A DNA stretch of 64,000 nt, from NCBI RefSeq assembly GCF_002804005.1, contig NZ_CP024965.1:744001-808000 (forward strand), in the 5' to 3' direction. The position numbers were made by a program, and so were the translations under genes. Numbering within the stretch: position 1 is the stretch's first letter; each line of letters begins with the position of its first letter. Below the pieces are notes generated by a model that saw only the letters and a program-made list of their open reading frames with translations, was not told the origin of the DNA and did no database searches. Positions 20,498 to 31,900 of the stretch are shown here, piece by piece. This DNA is from Williamsoniiplasma somnilux (GTDB taxonomy: Bacteria > Bacillota_I > Bacilli_A > Mycoplasmatales > Mycoplasmataceae).

Positions 20498-22495
20498 CTA
20501 ACTATATTTTTGCCCTTCTAATTCAATGATTGTATCTCTTAATGTTGCTGCTGTTTCAAAATCTAAATTTTTAGCTGCTGCAAGCATATCTTTTCTCAAT
20601 TCATCAATAACTTTTTGAGTCGCTTCTTTGCGTTGTTTTTGTCCACGAACTTTTTTTAATTCACTAATATTTTTTCTAGCATTTTCAGTTAATAAAGTTT
20701 CGCTAATATCTTTTAAAATAGTTTGAGGAATAATTCCGTGTTTTTCATTATATTCTTCTTGAATTTTACGTCTTCGAGATGTTTCATCAATGGTCTCTTG
20801 CATTGCATTTGAAATAGTATCAGCATAAAAAATTACTAATCCATTGGCGTTTCTTGCTGCTCGTCCTGTTGTTTGAATCAATGAACGCGTGTTTCTTAAA
20901 AAACCTTGTTTATCAGCATCTAAAATACATACTAGGCTTACTTCTGGGATATCTAATCCTTCACGCAATAGGTTAACACCAACTACGCAATCATAAACAC
21001 CTTTTCTTAAATCATTTAAAATCTCGCTTCTTTCAAATGTTTTTAATTCTGAATGAAGATAAGCTACTTTAATTCCGCGTTCTTGTAAATAAGAAGTTAA
21101 ATCTTCACTCATTTTAATTGTTAAAGTTGTTACAAAAACTTTTTCGTTTTTAATTTTGCGTAAATTAATTTGGTCAATAATATCTTCAATCTGATTTTGT
21201 TTAGATTTAATTTCTATTATCGGATCTAACAAACCGGTTGGTCTAATTACTTGCTGAACAAATTTGTTATCAATTAATTCAGATTCATATTCACCAGGAG
21301 TTGCTGAAGTATAAATTACTTGATTTTGCAAACTTCTAAATTCTTCAAAATTTAAAGGTCTATTGTCCATTGCGCTTGGTAATCTAAAACCATATTGCAC
21401 AAGTGTTTGTTTTCTTGACCTGTCGGTATTAAACATTCCCCTAATTTGAGGAATCATCATGTGTGATTCATCGATAATCATTAAAAAATCTTTTTCAAAA
21501 TAATCTAAAAGTGTATAAGGTCTTTGTCCTGGTTTACGATTTTCTAATTGTGCTGAATAGTTTTCAACTCCAGAACAAAAACCAAATTCTTCCAATGATT
21601 CTAAATCGTATTTGGTTCTTTGTTCTAGGCGTTGAGCCTCTAACAACAAACCTTGTTCTTGAAATCATTTAATTCTTTCGTTCATTTCTTGACGAATATT
21701 TGCACAAGCAATTTTTAATTTATCTTCAGGAGTTACATAAGCTTGTGCTGGAAAAACTGTAACTTTAGATGTTTTTTCAATTATCCCTCCCGTTAGTGTG
21801 TCCAAAACATCAATCATTTCAATTTCATTGCCAAACATGGAAACACGAAACATCATATTAGCTGTTCATCCAGGAACAATTTTAATAACATCACCTTTAA
21901 CACTAAAAGTTCCTGGAGCATTTTCAATATCGTTACGAATGTAACCAGTTTTAACCAAAAATTGCAAAAGTTCTCTCTTAGAAAGAATTTGTCCAACTGT
22001 GAATTCAAAAAATGATTCAGCATAATCAACAGGATTTTGCGATGCGTAAATTGCAGCAACAGAAGCAACTACAATAGTATCGGTTCTTGTCGTTAAAGCA
22101 TTCATTGCGCTTAATCTCATCATATCTAATTCAATATTTTGCTTAGCATCTTTATCAATGTATAAATCTTTGCTTGGCAGGTAAGCTTCCGGCTGAAAGA
22201 AATCAAAATTTGATACAAAATATTCAACTCTATTATTGGGAAAAAATTCCTTTAATTCGTAATAAAGTTGCATGGCTAAGGTTTTATTGTGAACTAATAC
22301 CAAAGTTTGCTTTTGATGTTCTACAATAATGTTGGCCATAGTAAAAGTTTTCCCGGTTCCAGTGGCACCTAATAAAACTTGATCTCTTTTTCCCTCTTTG
22401 AGACCTTGCGATAATTGCCTAATTGCTTCAGGTTGATCCCCTGAAGGTTTAAATTTAGAAACTAACTCAAATTTTTTGAAGGTTTTTAATTTCAT
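20498..22495 (-). CDS. uvrB: Excinuclease ABC subunit B
   Basis: A 665-residue helicase-like subunit that verifies damage with UvrA and recruits UvrC. Walker A GATGTGKT is at residues 43-50; the helicase motif DESHMMIPQ, motif [11 protein letters not shown] and a C-terminal UVR domain ([19 protein letters not shown]) are present. The beta-hairpin that clamps DNA reads [14 protein letters not shown] (Asn96, Phe97, Phe99, Phe100) where most bacteria have a YYDYY tyrosine cluster. I chose ATG 22495 (MKLKTFKKF) after AGGGG, not the upstream ATG 22525. Confidence 0.96.
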
Positions 22496-22527
22496 ATTCT
22501 TACCCCTAACTTGATTAATATACAAAA

Positions 22528-22549
22528 AGCTAGAAAAATTTTTCTAGCT
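22528..22549 (-). terminator. Terminator of secA (22-bp perfect palindrome)
   Basis: AGCTAGAAAAA and TTTTTCTAGCT form a perfect palindrome, followed on the minus strand by TTTTTG. It lies just after the secA stop and 33 bases before the uvrB start. Confidence 0.75.
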
Positions 22550-22555
22550 ACTTTA

Positions 22556-25465
22556 TTAACCTATTTTTGATCTGCTTTTGACTGCTTCAGAAGATTCAGC
22601 AACTTCAGCTCCGTCTCCGTCTTTTTTGCGACGAATGCGTTTCTTAATTTCTTTGTTATCTTCATCATTAATTATATATTCTTGATCGGATTTCTTGATA
22701 TTTTTTAAGATTGATAATTCTTGATGTAAACTAGTTAAAATTTGACGTCCAATTTCAATTTCCATTTTTAATGACTCTTCGTGTGTTGGAACTTCGTTCA
22801 TTAACTTTGTGTAACCTGCATTTATTTGCTCGATAGTCATTTCGTCAATGTTGAAAATATCAAATTTTTTTGCTATATTTTTCAAGTCTTCAGGATTCAT
22901 TTCAATTTTTCTATTATTAACTTCACCAATTCTTTTTTGAATTTCAATAACCAAGCCCAATAAAATGTCTCGTTGAATATTTAATCTATTAACTAACTGA
23001 ATATTGTCTTTTGCTTCAACAATTAATTCGTTAATTCTTGTGTTAATTTCTTTGGCATTCAATTGTGATTTTTCAATCCCAGTTGCTATTAAAATTTCAT
23101 CAATATCTTTGTCGGTAATTTCGATTTGTTTTGGTTTTTCTTCAGCATCAACAGTTTTAATAACAACTTTTGATAAACGATCACAAATATCCATAGAAAT
23201 ATTAATTTTCATTTTATTATAAAGTTTGGTTGCTTGTTCAACATATTCTGCTAGTGGATTGTTTTGTGCATATTGCTGTAAATAAATTCCAGAACGAAGT
23301 TTTGAAGCTATGTCTATATGTTTAGTCCAATATTTATCAAAAGCTTCTAAAATCGTTGCTCTTTCCATTGAAATCACCACATCTTCAGGAATGTCTAAAA
23401 TTCGAATTTTATAAAAGTCCATCATAGCATTGGCTAATTCTTTTGCTAACTCGTATCTTTCTTTACCTTCAAAATCTTTTGGTTTGAATTGATTATGTTT
23501 CACCAAAATTCCATCAATTGCTTTTAACAATGCTTCACCATCAATTGTTTTTTCTCCTAAAACAATTTTAGAATTTTCTAAAATTAATTCATAAGCTACT
23601 GTGTATTGAAATTTTGAAAGCGCATTTTTTAAATCTTCAGAATATAACACTTCATCGCGTTGTGCATACATAGCTTCACGTTGTTGGGCAAGAATATTAT
23701 CATAATCCAAAACGTCTTTACGTTGATCAAAGTTCATGCCTTCTAATTTTTTTTGGGCATTAGTTACAGAACGAGTAAACATTTTAGATTTAATGTGGTC
23801 GTCACCTAAACGCAAAAAGTTTTGACGCATTTTTGGAGATGTGAATCTAACCATCATGTCATCTTCCATCGAAATATAAAATCTTGAACGGCCAGGGTCA
23901 CCTTGACGACCAGAACGACCACGTAATTGATTGTCAATTCTTCGTGCTTCATTTCTTTCCACACCAAACACAACTAATCCACCAAGTTTTTTGACTTCAT
24001 CTGTTAATTTAATATCAGTACCACGACCAGCCATGTTGGTAGCTAGTGTGATTGCACCTTTTATTCCTGCATTAGCAACAATTTCAGCTTCACGATCATG
24101 ATTTTTAGCATTAATCATTTCATACTTTAAACCTGCATTAGTTAAATATCTTGAAATTTGCTCAGAAGATTCAACTGACGTAGTCCCGATTAAAATAGGA
24201 TTACCAATTTCATTAATTTCTTTAATGTCAGCAATCAATTTTTTCAAAGTGGCATTCTTGGTTGCAAAAGTAAAGTCTTCTTCATCTTTTCTAATTATCG
24301 GTCTATTAGTAGGGGTGCTAATAACACGAGTATTGTAAATTTTTAAAAATTCTTCTTCTTCAGTTTTTGCTGTACCTGTCATTCCAGAAAGTTTTGCATA
24401 AAGACGGTAAAAATTTTGATAAGTAATTGTTGCCAGTGCAGTAGTTTCTTCTTCAATCTCAACATTTTCTTTCGCTTGAATTGCTTGTTGTAACCCATCT
24501 GAATATGAGCGTCCAATCATAATACGACCAGTAAATTGATCAATTAATTGGATTTCGTTATCTTTAACAGCATATTCAACACCTTCTTTAAAAGTATAGT
24601 TAGCTTTCAAAGCATTCATAATCAAATGAAATAACTCAGTGTTTTCAACAGCAAATAAATTATGAACCGAAAAAAATTCATGAGCTTTAGCCATTCCTAA
24701 ATCGTTTAGGAAAACTTGTTTTGATTCTAAATCAATTTGAATTTCAGTTTTCTCATCAACTTTTTTAGCAAAAGAATCCGCTAATATATACATATTTTTT
24801 TTATTTGATGAACCACCTGAAATAATTAAAGGTGTTCTAGCTTCATCAATTAATACAGAGTCAGCTTCATCGATAATTGCAAAATTTAACCCACGTTGAA
24901 CTTTATGAGATTTATCTTGAACCATATTATCTCTTAAATAATCAAAACCTAATTCAGCATTGGTTGTATAAGTAACATCTTGTGCATAGGCAATCCTTTT
25001 GTCATTTTTTGGTGAACGTGAAACATTTAATCCAACCGTAATACCTAAAAGATCATAAACTTGTCCATTAATTTCACTATCACGTTTTGATAAATATTCG
25101 TTAACAGTAACAATATGAACACCTTTGCCAGTTAAAGAGTTTAAATATGCCGGAAACAATCCAGCTAAAGTTTTACCCTCTCCTGTTTTCATTTCTGCGA
25201 TATCACCATAATGCAAAATTATACTTCCAATTAATTGAACACGATAAGCGTTTAAACCCAGAACTCTTCTTGAAGCCTCTCTTGCAACAGCATATGCTTC
25301 AACTAATAAATTTTCAAGTGTTTCGCCTTTGGCTAAGCGGTCCTTAAATTCTTCAGTTTTTAATTTAAAATCCTCATCTTTAAGTTTAGACATTTCTGAT
25401 TCTAAATTCATAATTTGGTCAGCAACTTTACCATATTGCTTAATAATTTTTTTATCTGTTGCCAT
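22556..25465 (-). CDS. secA: Preprotein translocase ATPase SecA
   Basis: A 969-residue motor that drives proteins through SecYEG. Walker A is in EMKTGEGKTLAG (about residues 91-102), Walker B in FAIIDEADSVLIDEARTPL, and MAGRGTDIKL and RGRSGRQGDPG mark the second motor half. The scaffold and wing regions follow (FDKYWTKHIDIASKLRSGI). After about residue 830 comes a charged helical extension ending KRIRRKKDGDG. The usual C-terminal zinc motif (CxCxxxxxxCH) is absent. It is a single-gene unit with its own terminator, divergent from the exonuclease gene. Confidence 0.97.
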   Translation of the reverse strand: MATDKKIIKQYGKVADQIMNLESEMSKLKDEDFKLKTEEFKDRLAKGETLENLLVEAYAVAREASRRVLGLNAYRVQLIGSIILHYGDIAEMKTGEGKTLAGLFPAYLNSLTGKGVHIVTVNEYLSKRDSEINGQVYDLLGITVGLNVSRSPKNDKRIAYAQDVTYTTNAELGFDYLRDNMVQDKSHKVQRGLNFAIIDEADSVLIDEARTPLIISGGSSNKKNMYILADSFAKKVDEKTEIQIDLESKQVFLNDLGMAKAHEFFSVHNLFAVENTELFHLIMNALKANYTFKEGVEYAVKDNEIQLIDQFTGRIMIGRSYSDGLQQAIQAKENVEIEEETTALATITYQNFYRLYAKLSGMTGTAKTEEEEFLKIYNTRVISTPTNRPIIRKDEEDFTFATKNATLKKLIADIKEINEIGNPILIGTTSVESSEQISRYLTNAGLKYEMINAKNHDREAEIVANAGIKGAITLATNMAGRGTDIKLTDEVKKLGGLVVFGVERNEARRIDNQLRGRSGRQGDPGRSRFYISMEDDMMVRFTSPKMRQNFLRLGDDHIKSKMFTRSVTNAQKKLEGMNFDQRKDVLDYDNILAQQREAMYAQRDEVLYSEDLKNALSKFQYTVAYELILENSKIVLGEKTIDGEALLKAIDGILVKHNQFKPKDFEGKERYELAKELANAMMDFYKIRILDIPEDVVISMERATILEAFDKYWTKHIDIASKLRSGIYLQQYAQNNPLAEYVEQATKLYNKMKINISMDICDRLSKVVIKTVDAEEKPKQIEITDKDIDEILIATGIEKSQLNAKEINTRINELIVEAKDNIQLVNRLNIQRDILLGLVIEIQKRIGEVNNRKIEMNPEDLKNIAKKFDIFNIDEMTIEQINAGYTKLMNEVPTHEESLKMEIEIGRQILTSLHQELSILKNIKKSDQEYIINDEDNKEIKKRIRRKKDGDGAEVAESSEAVKSRSKIG

Positions 25466-25620
25466 TAATTATTCCCTCGTCTATATCTTTTTTCTTTGAA
25501 CTAATTATAAAATAAAATGTCAATAATTAAAAATATTAGAAGTTTTATTGAAAGAAAAGATACTCAAACATTTGGTTGCTATTTTATTAATGTTATGATA
25601 ATAAAGTAAGGATTAAAAAA

Positions 25621-26613
25621 ATGAATACAAAAAGTGAAAAACAGACGATACTAATTATCGATGGTTATCATTTATTGCACAAAGGGTTTTACGGAACTTT
25701 AAAACGTAAAACTGTTGCTGTAAACCGTGATGGAACATACATTAATGCAATTTATACTTTCATAGCAAAAATTAATGAAGTTATTAATTCAAATCTCTAT
25801 CACACTATTATAGTTACCTTTGACGTTGACCAAGGTTGTTGACGTAGAGATATTTATCCAGAGTATAAAGCTAAAAGAAAAGAAACTCCAGCTGAATTAA
25901 TTCCTCAGTTTCAAATTATTAGAGAATTCTTAACTTCTGCAAATATTCCTTGATACGAAATGCCAGGATATGAAGGTGATGATGTAATGGGTACCATTAC
26001 AAAAATTGCCACTAAACTTGGCTATAATATCCATATTTTAAGCAATGATAAAGATACTTTTCAATTAGTTAACGAAAACGTCAAAATTATAACAACTACA
26101 AATAAGAAAGAAAAACCTGTTTTTATTGAAGCACATGAAGTTTCTGAAAAATTAGGATGTAAACCTTCTCAAGTTCCTGATGTAAAAAGTTTATTAGGTG
26201 ATGCTTCGGATAATATTAAAGGTGTAAAATGTTTGCATTATAAACAAGCAATGGATTTATTACAAAAATATGAAACCATTGAAAATATATTTAAAAATTT
26301 AGACGAAATTCCGCAGAATTTAAAAGAAAAATTAATAGCTTGCCAAGAGCAAATTTTTATGAACAAAAAAATCACAAAAATTCAATGCAATCTGCAATTA
26401 GGAAGAATTGATTTCAGGCCATTAAAAGTAAATTATTATGGTTATTTAAACTTTCTTAAAAAACATCGCATGTGAGCTTTTACTGGCAATGTAACTAAAA
26501 AAATTGAAGAATTTAAAAACAAGCAGAATAAAAAACCAGAAATTAAGATAACTAAAAAAACTCAAAAACCAAAAAATGATTCTCGAGTTACTCAACAAAA
26601 AACAATCAATTAA
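25621..26613 (+). CDS. Stand-alone 5'-3' exonuclease (Pol I N-domain type)
   Basis: A 330-residue flap endonuclease/5'-3' exonuclease, as mollicutes usually carry in place of a full DNA polymerase I. Metal-binding motifs are present: ILIIDGYHLLHKGFY, VTFDVDQGC...YKAKRKETP, GYEGDDVMGTI, LSNDKDTFQLV and LLGDASDNIKGV. The next motif, normally GIGxKTA in the helix-3-turn-helix DNA clamp, reads KCLHYKQA. The C-terminal 50 residues are a Lys/Gln-rich tail. Its stop codon overlaps the convergent uracil permease stop (TTAA, 26610-26613). It would remove RNA primers and flaps, if still active. Confidence 0.9.
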
Positions 26614-28022
26614 TTCGATTGTCTTTTGTTACGTTTTTTAATTTTAAACAAACCTAGATTATGCTGATCAGGTAAAATTAAATTTAATCCTCCGCCAACA
26701 ACGGTTGCAATAAATAAACCGGTTAATTCGAAATCGTTAATTTTTATTTGAGTATTAGTTGAAGCAGTATATAAACTAATTCCTAAACCAAGACCTAAAG
26801 TTATTCCAATAATAATTAAATTTTTTCCATTTTCTAAATTAACTTTTGCATCAAGCATAATTCTAACTCCGTTAGTAGCAATAATTCCAAACAACATTAA
26901 ACTGATTCCTCCAAGAACAGGATTTGGGATCATCGAAATTAATTGATTTACTGGAGCAATAAAACTCATCATAACCGCAAAACATGCAGCAAGACCTGTT
27001 ACTCAAACACTGGCTACTTTGGTAATTCCAACAACACTAGTATTTTCAGCATATGTAGTGTTAGCAGGACCACCAATTAATCCAGATAGCGAAATCGAAA
27101 CACCGTCAGCAAATAAAGTTCTACCAATTCCTGGATCTTTGATAAAGTTTTTGTTGGTCATATTTCCTAAATTTACATGGTCTCCGTAATGTTCAACCAT
27201 TGTCACTAATGCAATTGGAACAATAGCAACAACTGCTGGAGCAACATTTTCTTTATTAACATCAAAGATGTTTTTAAAGTTAGGATGTCATTCTCATTTA
27301 TTTACGTTTGTAATTTTGTTAAAGTCCATTAATTGAATATTGGAATCTGCTAACTGAATAATTACACACAAAACATAACCAAACACTAATGCTGATAAAA
27401 TTGGCAAGACACGAATAAATGATTTAGCTTTAAGCATTAAAATAACTGCAACTAAAATTACTAAAACTGCAACTAAAATTGCTAGTCATTGAGGGTATCC
27501 TGGTGCAGGATCTTGAGGTAAGATTCAAATATTTTTTAGTGCGCTTGGAATTGCACTTAATCCAATTATCATGATTATCGGACCAACAACTATTGGAGAA
27601 AAAATTTTTACCAATCATTTGTTTGATGTAAAGTGAATTAATAATCCTGTCAATATATAAACACACCCAACCAAAAAGATAGCAATAAATGTTGCATTAC
27701 CTCAATCACCATAACCCATTCCGATTACAGTCATATAAGCAAAACTGCTACCTAAATAAATCGGAACTTTAGCTGATGTTAAAGCAATATAAACAAGTGT
27801 TCCAATTCCCGAACAAAAAAGTGCCATCGACATATTAATAACTTCTGTTTCTGCCATTTGATTAATTACAATTGGTACTAAAACATTTGCCCCAAACATT
27901 GCGAACACATGTTGAAAAGATAAAGCTATTCATTGATAAATGCTTTTAGGCTTTTCTCTTGGTTGCAATAACATTCTTGGGGGTTTTGTTTTAAATTCTG
28001 TTTCTGTTTCTTTAATTTCCAT
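26610..28022 (-). CDS. Uracil permease (NCS2 / UraA family)
   Basis: A 470-residue membrane transporter with about 12-14 hydrophobic segments. The family motif GGPANTTYAENTSVVGITKV matches uracil permeases (TTYGEN type), not xanthine/guanine members; VPIALVTMVEHYGDH is the other conserved helix. The start at 28022 has an ideal AGGAGG. Uracil would be converted to UMP by Upp (41102-41725). Expression is probably controlled by the structured leader and terminator at 28042-28185. The stop codon overlaps that of the convergent exonuclease gene. Confidence 0.93.
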
Positions 28023-28041
28023 AAACCTCCTAAATATAAAA

Positions 28042-28070
28042 AAACAACCAATTAAATTAATTGGTTGTTT
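28042..28070 (-). terminator. Attenuator hairpin in the uraA-type leader
   Basis: AAACAACCAATTAA pairs with TTAATTGGTTGTTT, followed on the minus strand by TTTTTTTATATT and the AGGAGG ribosome site of the permease. No minus-strand gene lies between here and the divergent promoter region, so this terminator must be in the permease 5' leader, not at the end of another gene. Confidence 0.8.
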
Positions 28071-28080
28071 CTGAAAATTA

Positions 28081-28185
28081 AAAATAAGTGGGTATAAAAA
28101 ATAATGTCAAATGACTGTTTTTGGGTTTGAAATTGTATCTTTTTATAAAATTTCAAAATCATGAATTTTTATCTCCACTTATTTT
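28081..28185 (-). promoter_or_regulatory. Structured leader, possible riboswitch, of the uracil permease gene
   Basis: On the minus-strand RNA, AAAATAAGTGG (28185-28175) can pair with CCACTTATTTT (28091-28081), an 11-bp closing stem. Inside it are a 9-bp hairpin (TTTGAAATT with AATTTCAAA, 28157-28126) and a small hairpin GTCATTTGAC (28115-28106), giving a three-way-junction layout. Ten bases after the closing stem comes the attenuator hairpin. I compared it by eye with purine, 2'-deoxyguanosine, preQ1 and PyrR-type leaders and could not match the conserved bases. Confidence 0.55.
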
Positions 28186-28270
28186 CTAAAATAAATAATA
28201 CATTAAATTTTAAAAAAATTTTAAAAAAATAGCATTTTTAAAATAAAAATAATAGCTTCTTATATCTTGT

Positions 28271-28301
28271 TTGACATTTTTAAAATTAATATTAGTATGA
28301 T
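28271..28301 (+). promoter_or_regulatory. Promoter of the 28329 gene
   Basis: A consensus TTGACA (-35) and TATGAT (-10) separated by 19 bases, about 28 bases before the ATG. The spacing is longer than ideal. Confidence 0.5.
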
Positions 28302-28328
28302 TATTATATAAGGGCCAGGTAAAATGCT

Positions 28329-28967
28329 ATGGATTTAACAACATCATTAAGAATTGCAACGATTTGCACTTCTGTTTTCTTTTCTTTAACCAGTGTCACT
28401 TTAACAATTGTTTTATATCGAATTAATAGAAAAGAAATAAGAAAAAATAAAAATGAAAATCAAAGAGAAAAAATAATTAAAGGTGGACAAATTGTTGTTG
28501 ATCGGCTAATCAAAATAGACTATCAAATTAATTCAACTTTAGAAAATCAAATGTCTAAAAAACCATCGGAATTATTTGAGGAATTATTAAATTTGATGGG
28601 TACTAAAATTTTCATTATTGAAAATTTTATGAGATTTAATAAAATTAAAAAAATTTATTGTTTTAATAAAAATTACAATTGATATACTGATCATTCAGGA
28701 AATGTTAATGTTGACGCTGTGCAATATATTTCAGCAATTCATGAAGAAATTTTAGATTTTTATAAATATGTAGAACGACATGAAAAAATAACTAAATCCA
28801 AAATTGTTAATAAATATGAAAAATTAACAAAAATCAAATTTAGTTATAATGATATTAAATGACAGGAAATAAATAATAAATATATTTTTCAAATTTTTAG
28901 TTGTGAAGATTGCAAAAATAAATTGCATGCATTTGATCAAAAATATGGCGAAGAATCTAATAATTAA
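28329..28967 (+). CDS. Membrane-anchored hypothetical protein
   Basis: A 212-residue protein with one N-terminal membrane helix (about residues 8-30, ATICTSVFFSLTSVTLTIVL), followed by a strongly basic segment (RINRKEIRKNKNENQREK) and a helical cytoplasmic domain. Near the C-terminus is CEDCKN (C-x2-C). Two UGA Trp codons interrupt simple reading. Its stop TAA overlaps the convergent stop of the FtsX-type gene (TTAA at 28964-28967). Ribosome site is weak (AGG, 15 bases). I do not recognise a family. Confidence 0.78.
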
Positions 28968-31900
28968 TCAGGATTTGCAGTTTGTTTAATCATTCCTATG
29001 TATGAATAAACTGTTGTGATGATTATAAAAATATAAGAAATTGTTATTGTCACTAAAGAACTTCAGTATTCAATACCATAAATGAATTCTAAACCTCCTA
29101 AGGCATCATTGAAATTTTTTAAAATAAAGTCGAAAGCAACTTTATTCATTATAATGGCCAAAACAATTCCCAAAACACAGGATAATATATAACCAATAGC
29201 AATATAAGATGTTAGTTCAAATTTTTTATAACCCATAGTTTTCATGACTGTTAGGGTTTTTTTATTTTGATAAACTACCATAGATGATAACAAGATTATT
29301 GTTAATACATCAATCAATAAAACAATAATTGAAACAAATTGAAGGATGTCTCTAATTAATTTTGAACGAGCATAGATTTCTTTTGCCATTAATTCCGTTG
29401 AAAAACCTCTGATGCCTGCAAAAATATTTTGTATTTTGCTAATTACTTCTATTGGTGTTTTGCCAGGCTCATAAGCTAAAACTAAGTTGCTTAAAAAGAA
29501 TGGAGCAAATTCTTTATCAATAACAAAATTTCTGTTTTGAGTTAAATTTTTAATATCAAAATTTTTAATATATTCTTTGCTAATATTTGAAATCTCAGAA
29601 TTTGAATCAATATTATGAATAAAATTGATAATATGTCTTTCTACTAATTTTTGATCAACATACATAAACCATAATGAGTGATCACCTTTAATAACTTTAC
29701 TAATTTTAAATTTAATTGGAACTCAAGTTTGATTTTCTTCATTTTTTGTAACAAAGATTGGATCTTTAAGATCTAAAATTTGATTCATTTCATATTTACC
29801 ATCAATAAAACCGCGTTCAGAAACAGATATATTAATAATTCCGTCATCATTTGGGTTTTCTATAGGCAAAATGTGTTTAGCTCATTTATTGGTGTCAATA
29901 CCAGTAATGGAGTAACTTTGTTCCGGTCTATTTACATCGTAAAAAGTTCTTTTTAAACCTGTTATTGTTTTATTGGAGTTTGCAAAAAATTTGCCAAGAA
30001 ATAAATTTGAACCTTCATAACCAGGAAAACTCTTTTTTAATTCTTTTTCTGAATCTAATAAAGCTAAAAACTCAGGTGCATATTGCTCAAGTTCGGTTCT
30101 AAATTTTTTTGCAAAAGTATCAAGATAGTCAATTGTTAAATAACCACCTTTTCTGTCAAGAGATAAATCGGTAGTATAGTGTTTATTTATAAAATCTAGT
30201 AATTTAATAATTTCTTCAGAAAAATCGTCTGTGGAAATATCTTCAGCACTTAGTTTATCAAAGTTTTTTTCATCTTCTAAAATTGTTAAAGCTGTCGTTC
30301 TTCTATCATTATTAAATGGTCTGTTTTTATGAGCATGATACGAAATGGAATTATACGGTGTATAAACATCTATGACATCATAACTCATTTTTCTTAGTGA
30401 AACCGTTAAACTTGTTGAAAGAATGAAGGTAGTGATAGCAACACCCGTTAATAAAAACATAGAAACATTTTTTCCAAAATTAGAAAGCGCTAAGTGTGCT
30501 CTGATTTTAAATTTAGGATTAGTTTTATATAAGATTTTGGAATTTATTTTTGCTGATGTAGTTGCAATTTCAATTTTATAAGATTTCATAACTGTTTTAA
30601 TGATATACAAATTCAATATTGCAAAGCTTCCTAAAATGATTAAGTATGTAATAATAATTATTATCCAAGTTATTCAAGTTGTGTGTCAAAATTCTCAATG
30701 AAAAGACATTTTTTGAAAGACTATTTCGCTTATTATTTTTTGAAAAAATAAACCAACAAAAGTACCCACTATAGTTGACAAGAGTAAAGGGATAAAAATT
30801 TCAAAAGTATTGAGCAACGATAGCATTCAATTTTTAGTTCCTTCATTTTTTAAAGTCACCAAGTTTTTAATATTTAATTTTGAAGATTGCGAAGTCACCA
30901 TTCAATTAACAAAACATAAGAGTATCACAATGAAAAAAGCAATCATGATCAAAAGCAATGGTAAAGTTTGGCCAATTAGCACAGCGATGTCAATTGAATC
31001 TGAAGAATTGGTAATTGGCAATTTTTTCAAAACCACACCATTATGCAAAGAAAATAAGCTTTCGTTAATTTTGAAGTTTAAATTTTCTATATTTGGACTG
31101 TTTTTAAATGAAAATTTAATATCATTATAAAAATTTCCAAAATCACCTTGGATAATCTTTTTGGTTTTATTTCAAGATTCTTGTGTTAAAAAAATACTAT
31201 TGTTTGTTCTAGAAATTGTTTTATAATCGAATGCCGTTCCGACAATTTTCTCTTTAATATAGGAATTTTCTGGATCATCAGAATCTTGGTATGAAATTGT
31301 TAGATAATCACCAATTTTAAGATTTAAGTTAGCTAATGTTTTTTCTGTCAAATAAATTCCGGATTGAGAATTTTGAATTCCTGAAGTAACTGTGAACTTA
31401 GAGTCGTTATTAACTCTGTAAAAATTATTATCCATTTGTCCAAGGTATATTGATACATCATCAATAACTTCATTATTTTCATTTAAAAGATTACCCAATA
31501 ATTCAAAAGGATAATCAAAAACCACATTTCTTATATTTATGAATTTATTAAAAATAAATCAATAATAAATATTATTGTCAAAAAAAGCTAACTCTTCTTT
31601 AATTATTTGAGGTAATGCACTATATGAAAAATTGTAATCATCAGCAGCAATAAAAATTTCATTTAAAGGTGATACATTGGTATCAAAAATATATCCCGAT
31701 CGATAAGCTAAACTAATTTTAAAATCACGTTCTTTCTCTTTATTATTAAATCTAATTACCTTCTGTTCTTTTGATTTTTGCTCAATTAGTTCATTAATGT
31801 TTTCGATTCCCAGATCTGAAAGTACCACCAAACTTTCTTCACTTGAATCATAATTATAAAGTTGTAGCACAGTGTCAGCTTTTTTTGTATTTAAAGCAGG

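Larger units (their letters stand above)
28023..28328. other. Divergent intergenic region between the permease and the 28329 gene
   Basis: 306 bases without a gene. Holds the permease leader and attenuator (28042-28185), a very AT-rich segment (28186-28260), and a plus-strand promoter with TTGACA at 28271-28276 and TATGAT at 28296-28301 (19-base spacing). A weak minus-strand -10 (TATTAT on the minus strand) sits near 28195. Confidence 0.6.

Noticed and set aside
28081-28185. Purine or 2'-deoxyguanosine riboswitch
   Set aside because: The three-way-junction outline is similar, but the junction bases and the loop-loop GG/CC pairs of those classes are not found. It is kept as an unclassified leader.
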